A stretch of 64,000 nucleotides of DNA, from NCBI GenBank assembly GCA_030704615.1, contig CM060733.1, forward strand, positions 42,222,001 through 42,286,000, given 5' to 3'. The notes under the pieces are model-generated. The model was not told where the DNA came from. It did not search any database and saw nothing but the letters and a program-made list of their open reading frames with translations. Each line of letters opens with the position of its first letter. Position 1 is the stretch's first letter. The translations under genes and the position numbers were made by a program. Of this stretch, positions 44,810 through 57,110 are shown in pieces. This DNA comes from Takakia lepidozioides. Its lineage: Eukaryota; Streptophyta; Takakiopsida; Takakiales; Takakiaceae.

Positions 44810-45250
44810 AAAATAGCGCCGAATTTCTTTTTTTGGGCCGAAAACTGCTAAGTCCCACATGCATTGGTACCTGTGTCTGGGAAAATGGCGCCGAATTTCT
44901 CTTTTTTGGGCCGAAAACTGGCTAACTCCCAACATGCACTGGTACCGTGTCTGGAAAAATGGCGCCGAATTTCTCTTTTTTGGGCCGAAAACTGGCTAAG
45001 TCCAACATGCACTGGTACAGTGTCTGAAAAATGTCGCCGAATTTCCTATTTTGCGCCGAAAAACTGGCTAAGTCCGAAACATGCACTGGAAAAATGGCGC
45101 CGAATTACCTGTCATGAGGGGACCTATAGCCGCGGAATTCGGCACCATTTTTCGCCAGAGAGACCTATTACCGCGAAATACGTCGCCGTTTTTTCAGGTT
45201 ACGGACCCTATTACCACGAAATTCGGCGCCATATTTGCACATGTCGCTGG
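44810..45250. repeat. Tandem GGCGCC-core repeats near MULE-1b right end
   Basis: Inverted counterpart of 3060-3520: AAAAATGGCGCCGAATTTCT followed by TTTTGGGCCGAAAACTGGCT and CCCAACATGCACTGGTAC, about five units. Confidence 0.85.
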
Positions 45251-45482
45251 GAATTGGCATGAGCGGAAGACGAAATATCATGAGCACAACTGTCAAAACT
45301 GCAATTTCCCTTCAAGGGCCGAATAATATATTTGTTTTTCCTGACACATTGCATTAAATTATTGTTTTTTTTGTTTTTATTTTCGAAATTGTACTTCTGC
45401 TCATGAAAACCGATTGTCTTACTACTCTGCTCATGCCGCTCATGCCGCTCATGCTCATGAAATAACAAACCTTATTTGGCTG

Positions 45483-46013
45483 TCCCTTGGAATTTATCAG
45501 TGATCAGGGAAGTCACTTCATTAATGAGACCATTGAATTATTGACTAAAGAGTTCATGATTGTGCATAGAAAGAGTACAACATATTACCCACAGGGTAAT
45601 GGGCAGGCAGAGGCTACCAACAAAATACTATGTACTATCTTGACTAAGATAGTCAATGCAAACAGAACAGATTGGGATACAAAGCTGCTGACAGCTTTGT
45701 GGTCATACAGGACTTCATATAAAGTCACCACTAAGTATACACCATTCCAATTAGTTTATGGTATGGAAGCTTTACTTCCAGTGGAATTCCTGTTACCTAC
45801 CATGAGAACGGAATGGGGAAAGAGAATGGAATTGCAAGATTCCATTAAGGTCAGGAAACATGAATTATACCATATGGAAGAAGTACGTGCTGATGCAGCT
45901 GATAATATGACCAGAATTCATGAAGAGAGAAAGGAACAGTTTGAAGGCAAGATAAAGACTTTTAAGACGGAGAGATTGGTTCTATGGTTGCAGAAGAAGG
46001 GGAAAGATTAAAG
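45483..46013 (+). pseudogene. Gypsy copy A, part 3: C-terminal half of integrase
   Basis: Continues 39503. Open frame with the second Asp (FISDQGSHFINETIELL, 45494-45544) and the Glu region STTYYPQGNGQAEATNKIL (45574-45630), both intact, then LYHMEEVRADAADNMTRIHE. Frame ends near 46011 by a frameshift; the tail LKSPWKGPYVIQR is still visible at 46023-46060. Confidence 0.88.
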
Positions 46014-46269
46014 CTTCTAAGCTTAAATCACCATGGAAAGGACCTTATGTCATACAAAGATGTATGATAACAACACCGCCATGTTACAACCATTAACAAA
46101 GAAATGCTGGGAAGAGTCAATGCCAATAAGTTGAAGGGGTACAGTGGTATCCATGACCAACCATTACAGCATGATTTGCATGTTGAAACGCAAAGGCCGT
46201 CACGGGCTGCGCCAGTGTTACCAACGGAATATGGACACTTGTCGCTAGGCCGAGCATATATGACCGGGG

Positions 46270-46515
46270 GGCAGAACAAGCGCGACACAGCCTATCACAG
46301 CCATCAAGCGCGAAACAGCCTATCACAGCCCATCAAGGCACGACAAAGCCTATCACCATCAAGGCGCGACACAGATATCACAACCGACCACAGCGTGTCA
46401 CGCCTATCACAGCTTACCATGTATCCCAAGCCTATCACGGCTTACCACAGTGTATCACAGCCTATCACGGCATACCCCAGTATGACACAGCCTGTCACAG
46501 CTTAACACAGCCTAC
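46270..46515. repeat. CACAGCC-type microsatellite, copy A
   Basis: Irregular AGCCTATCACAGCC/GCGACAC repeats in the same position as 12455-12645 of copy B but with a different repeat order, showing rapid turnover. Confidence 0.82.
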
Positions 46516-47235
46516 TAGGGTTACACAATCCATAGAATCAGTGACAGGTGGACGCAGGATAACTTCAAGGAAATGGCCGGCGGAAGAAAGGACGAAAGTC
46601 AGTTTAGAAAGGGACACGTGGAAGTCAGGGCGCAATACAAAGCTGAGAAGGAAGTGCAAGAACAGATCTCATCAAGAAAGAGGACAAGAATGGCCGTCAA
46701 AATACCTAATCAGCGCGTCAATTTGGATGAATGGCGGGCCCATTAATGAATACAGAAAAGGGGCAACAGAACAAACGGCAAGTATAGAAAAACGAAATTC
46801 TTGTCACATGTGCTATCCCAGTGGACAGTCCAGCAGGGAAAGTCCACTAAAGAAAAATTAAATCTAAAATCCAGTCACAGCGGTTACAGCCAATCGAAAG
46901 CCAGAGAAGGGATCAAGAAATTGGAGGGAATAAAAGCGCAAGAGTCGGTGTCGTTCTAAGTAACGGGCGTCGCGACGGGACAAACCATCAATGCGATAGC
47001 TTTGAAGCTATGGAGGAACTAACAGACTATACGCTCGCAATATTACTTACGCAGTGGCATAGGGACGAAAGAACATAACGGATCGTTTCTCTTGATCGAT
47101 GTTTGCAAGCCCCGCAGGCTTACAAGAAATTACCCATAGCTTTTTGTGACAACCATACGTTTATGCTTTGTGCACTACAGGCATTTCTTCAATTGTTACA
47201 GCCAAAACATTTCTGTGGGTCTAGAATGAGAGAGA

Positions 47236-47985
47236 GTGAGAGGAATGGAAGAAATCAGGGTGAAGAGCACACAATCCTGCCAGAAACAAACGATTGCTAC
47301 TCCACAGGCGGTGAAGTTACTGAAAGAGCTGCGATTGGAAGGATTGCAAAGCAAAGATTGGACATTGCACCATAGACAGTGCATGTTACAATTCTTGCAG
47401 AACTTTGAGCCAAGGACAGGAGCAACAACGGTGAAGGGAGTTGAATTACTAATTACTCCCCTATACCTACAGCAATTGTTTCGATTGCCAGCAAGCCAGG
47501 TGCATGTGGAGGAGCACAGGGCAAGACTGCAAATAGGGGACTTATTCCAAGAAGGGAGTTTCTTTAAAACTCAGGGTTATGCTTGTACCAAGGCCGTGTA
47601 CCTAGGGCTAAGAGAGGTAGGCCAGGTATTGAACGTTCTGTTTGCCATGAAACAGAACCAACAGTATTTGAGCAGATCCTTCACAGAAGAAATACTCAAA
47701 GCCCTGAGAGGAGAAGAGGTAGAATGGGCGGACATAATGTACAACGTACTGGTAGAGGAGATGAAAAGATTACAGGGTACTGCCGCAAAGTCTCCTATCA
47801 TAGTGTCTGGCCCAATTATTGCTCAAATAATTCTTGATTCTGGCATACTTGATGCGCGAGAAAGAAAGGAGATGGGAGTGTTTGAGCCAGAAACCACTGC
47901 AATGGAAGAGCAAGGCTCTTCACACAGTGAGGGTGGACTGGCAGGGCAACCCGAGACTAAGAGACAGAGACGGGGACAGCTCAAA
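47236..47985 (+). pseudogene. ORF3 N-terminal part (copy A), cut by satellite
   Basis: Open for 250 codons; start ATG at 47236 or 47245. Content matches 13364-14085 of copy B: FLQNFEPRTGATTVKGVELL, ALRGEEVEWADIMYNVLVEE, SGPIIAQIILDSGILDARE, then a Ser/Glu/Gln-rich end with KRQRRG. The last codons (QLKQCS) are already satellite. Function unknown. Conservation of a long frame in two copies supports a real gene of the retrotransposon. Confidence 0.7.
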
Positions 47986-50900
47986 CAGTGTAGTTGACGC
48001 ACACTGTTTGAGCTACTAGTGAGGGATTCTTTCATCCTCAGAAACGTGCCCTAAATGCCGAATTTCAATTTGAAAAAACACTTACATTTTCAGCTCAAAC
48101 AGTGTGCGCCAACGCACACTGTTTGAGCTGCAACTGAATGGTTATTTCATCATCATAAACCTGCCCTCGAAGTCTGAATTTAACTCGGAAAAAACACTTA
48201 CATGTTCAGCTCAAATAGTGTGCGCCAACGCACACTAATTGAGCTGCCACTGAATAATAATTTCATCATCAAAAACCTGCCCTGGAAGTCCAAATGTAAC
48301 AAAAAAAAAAACAGTGACATGTACAGCTCAAACATCGTGCATTGACGCACACTGTTTCAGCTGCAAGTGAGGGATTCTTTCATCCTCAGAAACGTGCCCT
48401 AGATGCCAAATTTCAATCTGAAAAAACACTTTCATGTTCATCTCAAACACTGTGCGCCAACGCACACTGTTTGAGCTGCCACTGAATGATTATTTCATTA
48501 TCAAAAACCTGCCCTGGAAGTCCGAATTTAACACCAAAAAAACAGTGACATATACAGCTCAAACAGTGTGCGTTGACGCACACTGTTTGAGCTGCCAGTG
48601 AGGGATTTTTTCATCCTCAGAAACGTGCCCTAAATGCCGAATTTCAATCGGAAAAACACTTACATGTTTAGCTCAAACAGTGTGCGCCAACGCACACTGT
48701 TTGAGCTGCCACTGAATGGTTATTTCATCATCATAAACCTGCCCTGGAAGTCCAAATTTAACTCGGGAAAAACACTTACATGTTCAGCTCAAACAGTATG
48801 CGCCAACGCACACTGTTTGAGCTGCCACTGAATGGTTATTTCATCATCATAAACCTGCCCTGGAAGTCCGAATTTAACACCAAAAAAAAATAGTGACATG
48901 TACAGCTCAAACAGTTTGCGTTGACGCACACTGTTTGAGCTGCCAGTGAGGGTTCTTTCATCCTCATAAACGTGCCGTAAATGCCGAATTTCAATATAAA
49001 AAAACACTTACATGTTCAGCTCAAACAGTGTGCGCCAACGCACACTGTTTGAGCTGCCACTGGATGGTTATTTCATCATCAAAAACCTGCCCTGGAAGTC
49101 TGAATTTAACTCGAAAAAAACACTTACATGTTCAGCTCAAACAGTGTGCGCCAACGCACACTGTTTGATCTTCCACTGAATGGTTATTTCAGCATCAAAA
49201 ACCCTCCCTGGAAGTCCGAATTTAACACCAAAAAAACAGTGACATGTACAGCTCAAACAGTGTGCGTTGACGCACACTGTTTGAGCTGCCAGTGAGGGAT
49301 TCTTTCATCCTCAGAAACGTACCCTAAATGCCGAATTTCAATCGGAAAAACACTTACACGTTTAGCTCAAACAGTGTGCGCCAACGCACACTGTTTGAGC
49401 TGCCACTGGATGGTTATTTCATCAAAAAAACCTGCCCTGGAAGTCTTAATTTAACTCGGAAAAAACACTTACATGTTCAGCTCAAATAGTGTGCGCCAAC
49501 GCACACTGTTTGATATTCCACTGAATGGTTATTTCATCATCAAAAACCCTCCCTAGAAGTCCAAATTTAACACCAAAAAAACAGTGACATGTACAGCTCA
49601 AACAGTGTGCGTTGACGCACACTGTTTGAGCTGCCAGTGAGGGATTCTTTCATCCTCATAAACGTGCCCTAAATGCCGAATTTCAATTGGAAAAAACACT
49701 TACATGTTCAGCTCAAACACTGTGCGCCAACGCACACTGTTTGAGCTGCCACTGAATGATTATTTCATCATCAAAAAAGCTGCCCTGGAAGTCCGAATTT
49801 AACACCAAAAAAACAGTGACATGTACAGCTCAAACAGTGTGCGTTGACGCACACTGTTTGAGCTGCCAGTGAGGGATTCTTTCATCCTTAGAAACGTGCC
49901 CTAAATGCCGAATTTCAATCGGAAAACCACTTACATGTTTAGCTCAAACAGTGTGCGCCAACGCACACTGTTTGAGGTGCCACTGAATGGTTAATTCATC
50001 ATCAAAAACCTGCCCTGGAAGTCCAAATTTAACTCGGAAATAAAATTTCATGTTCAGCTCAAACAGTGTGCGCCAACGCACACTAATTGAGCTGCCACTG
50101 AATGATTATTTCATCATCAAAAACCTGCCCTGGAAGTCCGAATTTAACCAAAAAAACAGTGACATGTATAGCTCAAACAGTGTGCGTTGACGCACACTGT
50201 TTGAGCTGCCAGTGAGGATTTTCATCCTCAGAAACGTGCCCTAAATGCCGAATTTCAATCGGAAAAACACTTACATGTTTAGCTCAAACAGTGTGCGCCA
50301 ACGCACACTGTTTGAGCTGCCACTGAATGGTTATTTCATCATCATAAACATGCTCTCGAAGACTGAATTTAACTCGGAAAAACCACTTACATGTTCAGCT
50401 TAAAGAGTGTGCGCCAACGCACACTGTTTGAGCTGCCACTGAATGGTTATTTCATCATCAAAAACCTACCCTGGAAGTCCGAATTTAACACCAAAAAAAT
50501 AGTGACATGTACAGCTCAAACAGTTTGCGTTGACGCACACTCTTTGAGCTGCAAATGAGGGATTCTTTCATCCTCATAAACGTGCCCTAAATGCCGAATT
50601 TCAATCCGAAAAAACACTTACATGTTCAGCTCAAACACTGTGCGCCAACGCACACTGTTTGAGCTGCCACTGAATGATTATTTCATCATCAAAAACCTGC
50701 CCTGGAAGACCGAATTTAACACCAAATAAACAGTGACATGTACAGCTCAAACAGTGTGCGTTGACGCACATTGTTTGAGCTGCCAGTGAGGGATTCTTTC
50801 ATCCTTAGAAACGTGCCCTAAATGCCAAATTTCAATCGGAAAACCGCTTACATGTTTAGCTCAAACAGTGTGCGCCAACGCACACTGTTTGAGCTGCCAC

Positions 50901-53900
50901 TGAATGGTTATTTCATCATCATAAACCTGCCCTGGAAGACGGAATTTAACACCAAAAAAACAGTGACATGTACAGCTCAAACAGTGTGCGTTGACGCACA
51001 CTGTTTGAGCTGCCAGTGAGGGATTCTTTCATCCTCAGAAACGTGCCCTAAATGCCGAATTTCAATTTGAAAAAACACTTACATTTTCAGCTCAAACAGT
51101 GTGCGCCAACGCACACTATTTGAGCTGCAACTGAATGGTTATTTCATCATCAAAAACCCTCCCTGGAAGTCCGAATTTAACACCAAAAAAACAGTGACAT
51201 GTACAGCTCAAACATAAACCTGCCCGCGAAGTCTGAATTTAACTCGGAAAAAACACTTTCATGTTCAGCTCAAATAGTGTGCGCCAACGCACACTGTTTG
51301 AGCTGCCACTGAATGGTTATTTCATCATCAAAAACCTGCCCTGGAAGTCCGAATTTAACTCGGAAAAAACACTTAGATGTTCAGCTCAAACAGTGTGCGC
51401 CAACGCACACTGTTTGATCTTCCACTGAATGGTTATTTCATCATCAAAAAACCCTCCCTGGAAGTCCGAAAATTTAACACCAAAAAAACAGTGACATGTA
51501 CAGCTCAAACAGTGTGCGTTGACGCACACTGTTTGAGCTGCCAGTGAGGGATTCTTTCATCCTCAGAAACGTGCCCTAAATGCCGAATTTCAATTTGAAA
51601 AAACACTTACATTTTCAGCTCAAACAGTGTGCGCCAACGCACACTGTTTGAGCTGCAACTGAATGGTTATTTCATCATCATAAACCTGCCCGCGAAGTCT
51701 GAATTTAACTCGGAAAAACACTTACATGTTCAGCTCAAATAGTGTGCGCCAACGCACACTGTTTGAGCTGCCACTGAATGGTTATTTCATCATCAAAAAC
51801 CTGCCCTGGAAGTCCGAATGTAACACCAAAAAAAACAGTTATGTACAGCTCAAACGGTGTGCGTTGACGCACACTGTTTGAGCTGCCAGTGAGGGATTTC
51901 TTTCATCCTCAGAAACGTGCCCTAAATGCTGAATTTCAATTTGAAGAAACACTTATATTTTCAACTCAAACAGTGTGCGCGAACGCACACTGTTTGAGTT
52001 GCAACTGAATGGTTATTTCATTATCATAAACCTGCCCTCGAAGTGTGAATTTAACTCGGAAAAAAAACATACATGTTCAACTCAAATAGTGTGCGCCAAC
52101 GCAAACTGTTTGAGCTGCCACTGAATAATAATTTCATCATCAAAAATCTGCCCTGGAAGTCCAAATGTAACACAAAAAAAAACAGTGACATGTACAGCTC
52201 AAATAGTGTGCATTGACGCACACTGTTTGAGCTGCCAGTGAGCGATTCTTTCATCCTCAGAAACGTGCCCTAAATGCCGAATTTGAATCTGAAAAAAACA
52301 CTTACATGTTCAGCTCAAACAGTGTGGCGCAACGCATACTGTTTGAGCTGCAACTGAATGGTTATTTCATCATCAAAAACCTGCCCTGGAAGTCGAAATT
52401 TAACTAGGAAAAAACACTTACATGTTCAGCTCAAACAGTATGCGCCAACCCACACTGTTTGAGCTGCCACTGAATGGTTATTTCATCATCAAAAACCTGC
52501 CCTGAAAGTCCGAATTTAACACCAAAAAAAAAATGACATGTACAGCTCAAACAGTGTGCGTTGACGCACACTGTTTGAGCTGCCAGTGAGGGATTCTTTC
52601 ATCCTCATAAACGAGCCCTAAATGCCGAATTTCAATATGAAAAAACACTTACATGTTAAGCTCAAACAGTATGAGCAAACGCACACTGTTTGATCTGCCA
52701 CTGAATGGTTATTTCATCATCAAAAACCTGCCATGGAAGTCCGAATTTAACACCAAAAAAACAGTGACATGTACAGCTCAAACAATGTGCATTGACGCAC
52801 ACTGTTTGAGCTGCAAGTGAGGGATTCTTTCATCCTCAGAAACGAGCCCTAAATGCCGAATTTCAATATGAAAAAACACTTACATGTTAGCTCAAACAAT
52901 GTGCGCCAACGCACACTGTTTGAGCTGCCACTGAATGATTATTTCATCATCAAAAACCTGCCCTGGAAGTCCGAATTTAACACCAAAAAAACAGTGACAT
53001 GTACAGCTCAAACAGTGTGCGTTGACGCACACTATTTGAGCTGCCAGTGAGGGATTCTTTCATCCTCAGAAACGTGCCCTAAATGCCAAATTTCAATCGG
53101 AAAAACACTTACATGTTTAGCTCAAACAGTGTGCGCCAACGCACACTGTTTGAGCAGCCACTGAATGGTTATTTCATCATCATAAACCTGCCCTGGAAGT
53201 CCGAATTTAACTCGGAAAAAACACTTATATGTATTCAGCTCAAACAGTGTGCGCCAACGCACACTGTTTGAGCTGCCACTGAATGATTATTTCATCATCA
53301 AAAACCTGCCCTGGAAGTCCGAATTTAACACCAAAAAAACAATGACATGTACAGCTCAAACAGTGTGCCTTGACGCACACTATTTGAGCTGCCAGTGAGG
53401 GATTCTTTCATCCTCAGAAACGTGCCCTAAATGCCAAATTTCAATCGGAAAAACACTTACATGTTTAGCTCAAACAGTGTGCGCCAACGCACACTGTTTG
53501 AGCTGCCACTGAATGGTTATTTCATCATCAAAAACCTGCCCTGGAAGACCGAATTTAACTCGGAAAAAACACTTATATGTTCAGCTCAAACAGTGTGCGC
53601 CAACGCACACTGTTTGAGCTTCCACTGAATGGTTATTTCATCATCAAAAACCTGCCCTGGAAGTCCAAATTTAACTCGGAAAAAACACTTACATGTTCAG
53701 CTCAAACAGTGTGCGCCAACGCACACTGTTTGAGCTGCCACTTAATGGTTATTTCATCATCAAAAACCTGCCCTGGAAGTCCGAATGTAACACCAAAAAA
53801 AACAGTGACATGTACAGCTCAAACAGTTTGCGTTGACGCACAATGTTTGAGCTACCAGTGAGGGATTCTTTCATCCTCAGAAACGTGCCCTAAATGCCGA

Positions 53901-56460
53901 ATTTCAATTTGAAAAAACACTTACATTCTCAGCTCAAACAGTGTGCGCCAACGCACACTGTTTGAGCTGCAACTGAATGGTTATTTCATCATCATAAACC
54001 TGCCCTCGAAGTCTGAATTTAACTCGGAAAAAACACTTACATGTTCAGCTCAAACAGTGTGCGCCAACGCACACTGTTTGAGCTGCCACTGAATAATAAT
54101 TTCATGATCAAAAACCTTCCCTTAAAGTCCAAATGTAACAAAAAAAAAAACAGTGACATGTACAGCTCAAACAGTGTGCATTGACGCACACTGTTTGAGC
54201 TGCAAGTGAGGGATTCTTTCATCCTCAGAAACGTGCCCTAAATGCCGAATTTCAATTTGAAAAAACACTTACATTTTCAGCTCAAACACTATGCGCCAAC
54301 GCACACTGTTTGAGCTGCCACTGAATGATTATTTCATCATCAAAAACCTGCCCTGGAAGTCCGAATTTAACACCAAAAAAACAACATGTACAGCTCAAAC
54401 AGTGTGCGTTGACGCACACTGTTTGAGCTTCCAGTGAGGATTCTTTCATCCTCAGAAACGTGCCCTAAATGCCGATTTCAATCGGAAAACACACTTACAT
54501 GTTTAGCTCAAACAGTGTGCGCGAACGCACACTGTTTGAGCTGCCACTGAATGGTTATTTCATCATCATAAACCTGCCCTGGAAGTCCAAATTTAAGTCG
54601 GAAAAAACACTTACATGTTCAGCTCAAACAGTATGCGCCAAGGCACACTGTTTGAGCTGCCACTGAATGGTTATTTTCATCATCATAAACCTGCTCTGGA
54701 AGTCCGAATTTAACACAAAAAAATAGTGACATGTACAGCTCAAACATTGTGCGTTGACGCACACTGTTTGAGCTGCCAGTGAGGGATTCTTTCATCCTCA
54801 TAAACGTGCCTTAAATGCCGAATTTCATATGAAAAACACTTACATGTTCAGCTCAAACAGTGTGCGCCAACGCACACTGTTGAGCTGCCACTGGATGGTT
54901 ATTTCATCATCAAAAACCTGCCCTGGAAGTCTGAATTAACTCGGTACTTACATGTTCAGCTCAAACAGTGTGCGCCAACGCACACTGTTTGATCTTCCAC
55001 TGAATGGTTATTTCAGCATCAAAAACCCTCCCTGGAAGTCCGAATTTAACACCAAAAAAACAGTGACATGTACAGCTCAAACAGTGTGCGTCGACGCAAC
55101 ACTGTTGACTGCCAGTGAGGGATTCTTTCATCCTCAGAAACGTGCCCTAAATGCGAATTTCAATTTGAAAAAACACTTACATTTTCAGCTCAAACAGTGT
55201 GCGCCAACGCACACTGTTTGAGCTGCAACTGAATGGGTATTTCATCATCATAAACCTGCTCTCGAAGTCTGAATTTAACTCGGAAAAAACATTACATGTT
55301 CAGCTCAAATAGTGTGCGCCAACGCACACTGTTTGAGCTGCCACTGAATGGTTATTTCATCATCAAGAACCTGCCCTAGAAGTCCTAATTTAACACCAAA
55401 AAAATAGTGACATGTACAGCTCAAACAGTTTGCGTTGACGCACACTGTTTGAGCTGCTAGTGAGGGATTCTTTCATCCTCAAAAACGTGCCCTAAATGCC
55501 GAATTTCAATTTGAAAAAAAACACTTACATGTTCAGCTCAAACAGTGTGCGCCAAACGCACATGTTTGAGCTGCCACAATGGTTATTTTCATCAAAAAAA
55601 CCTGCCCTGGAAGTCCGAATTTAACTCAAACACCATGTTCAGCTCAAACAGTGTGTGCAACGCACACTGTTTGAGCTTCCACTGAATGGTTATTCTCATC
55701 AAAAACTGCCCTGAAGTCCAAATTTAACTCGGAAAAAAACACTTACATGTTCAGCTCAAACAGTGTGCGCCAACGCACATGTTTGAGCTGCCACTGAATG
55801 TTTATTTCATCATCAAAAAACCTGCCCTGAAGTCCCAAATTTAACTTGGAAAAAACACTTACATGTTCAGCTTCAAACTGTGTGCGCCAACGCACACTGT
55901 TTGAGCTGCCACTGAATGGTTATTTCATCATCAAAAATCTCCCCTGGAAGTCCGAATTTACACCAAAAAAAAAAACAGTGACATGTACAGCTCAAAGTGT
56001 GCTGACGCACACTGTTTGAGCTGCAGTGAGGGATTCTTAATCCTCATAAAACGTGCCCTAAATGCCGAATTTCAATATGAAAAAATACTTACATGTTCAG
56101 CTCAAATAGTGTGCGCCAACGCACATTGTTTGAGCTGCCACTGAATGGTTATTTCATCATCATAAACCTGCCCTGGAAGTCCGCATTTAACTCGGAAAAA
56201 AACACTTACATGTTCAGCTCAATAGTGTGCGCCAACGCACACTGTTTGAGCTGCCACTGAATGGTTATTTCATCATCATAAACGTGCCCTAAAAGGCGAA
56301 TTCAACACGGAGAAAACCGTGACATGTAGAGCTCAAACAGTGTGCGCCAACGCACACTGTTTGAGCTGCCTCTGAAGGGTTCTCTCGTCCTAACATACAT
56401 ATCCTGGAAAACCGATATCCAGACGGAAACAGCAGTGAAATGTTCAGCTCAACTCACACT
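47986..56460. repeat. 8.5 kb palindromic satellite array
   Basis: About 70 tandem units of about 115 bp. Each has a 38-bp palindrome: arm AGCTCAAACAGTGTGCG, 4-nt centre CCAA or TTGA, arm CGCACACTGTTTGAGCT; then a spacer of about 77 bp. Spacers are of three kinds: S1 (GTGAGGGATTCTTTCATCC), S2 (ending AACACCAAAAAAACAGTGAC) and S3 (ending CTCGGAAAAAACACTTACAT). TTGA-type palindromes are regularly preceded by S2 and followed by S1, giving a higher-order order. Units degrade with indels near 55550-56050. Small ORFs here (SSNSVRQRTLFELP) are frame artefacts. Confidence 0.93.
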
Positions 56461-56546
56461 GATTGAGCTTGCAATTTGGGTTGTATTGAACCTGCTGTAG
56501 TGCCCAAGTTTGGGCGTTTCGCACCTGAACAATCAAGCAAATTGGT

Positions 56547-56584
56547 AGGCCCAAACAGTGTGCGTTGCCGCACACTGTTTGGGC
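56547..56584. repeat. Diverged single palindrome outside the array
   Basis: GCCCAAACAGTGTGCG, centre TTGC, CGCACACTGTTTGGGC: perfect 16-bp arms. Compared with the array, the A:T pair in AGCTC/GAGCT has changed to a G:C-type pair on both arms together. Confidence 0.8.
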
Positions 56585-56619
56585 TTCCAGTTTGCGGTGC
56601 TTTCAGCCTGGTGCAGATG

Positions 56620-57110
56620 TCCTGTGTGGGCTATATTCATATCAGCAACGAAACACAAATGTGGGTCTTAAAGATTTCACCTTTTTCTTGGCTGCTCCAG
56701 AAGACTCCCAATTGCCGGGGACCCTTTGCGCTTCGGGGCTGCTCTCTGCGCCGAGCGTGTACGTGAGCCTCTCCCCCTTCCTCTTTCCCGCAGGCAGACT
56801 CCTCGTGAGGCCACCTTCAACATCCTCTTCCATCTCGTCTGTCTCTCCCTCAGATGCGGTGTCCTCTTCATCTGTCCTTGGAACTATGGCGGGCTGCTGT
56901 TCTTCTGCTGATTCCTACTCCTCCATCGCCACACTTTCCTCTACTCCCTCTTCTACCTCCTTTTCCTCTTCGTCCACTCTTTCCATCCTCATTCTATCTC
57001 TGGCTCTATTCCTGTTTCTAGAGCTCGTGAAGTATAGTGACTTCCTTCTCTTCCTCCTCGCTGGAAACAAGGGCTCCCCACGATGCCTCTAGAGCTCTCC
57101 AGTTTGACGT
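56620..57110 (-). pseudogene. Possible acidic-tail gene remnant next to the second MULE transposase
   Basis: Minus-strand frames (56642-56833 and neighbours up to 57110) give an acidic, Glu/Asp-rich stretch (EEDTASEGETDEMEEDVEGG, about 56870-56800) followed by a Lys-rich end (GAAKKKVKSLRPTFV). The position, divergent from the transposase at 57936, and the acidity resemble the tail of MULE-1 gene 2, but there is no alignable motif. Low confidence; may be non-coding. Confidence 0.3.

Larger units (their letters stand above)
39504..45473 (+). mobile_element. MULE-1b: shortened MULE-1 copy in reverse orientation
   Basis: Left end GGGGGCTGCTATTTCATGAG equals the MULE-1 R end; right end, reverse-complemented, AAGGTTTGTTATTTCATGAG equals the L end. 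Inside: the last 180 bp of gene 2 (minus), 3.3 kb of GGCGCC palindromes, then the 3' part of the transposase (plus). The N-terminal and catalytic parts of the transposase and nearly all of gene 2 are gone, so it is non-autonomous. The same outer gypsy therefore received two insertions of one family. Confidence 0.9.

Noticed and set aside
48634-55221. Small ORFs with the peptide SSNSVRQRTLFELP
   Set aside because: They are one frame of the satellite palindrome; no start context, no conservation beyond the DNA repeat.
47986-56460. CRISPR-like array (regular repeats with spacers)
   Set aside because: Spacers are themselves repeated and of only three kinds, repeats are 38-bp palindromes with 77-bp spacers, there are no cas genes, and the context is eukaryotic.
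47986-56460. Rho-independent terminators or integron attC-like sites
   Set aside because: The hairpins lack a following T-tract at fixed position, are in tandem by the dozen, and no integron or bacterial genes are present.
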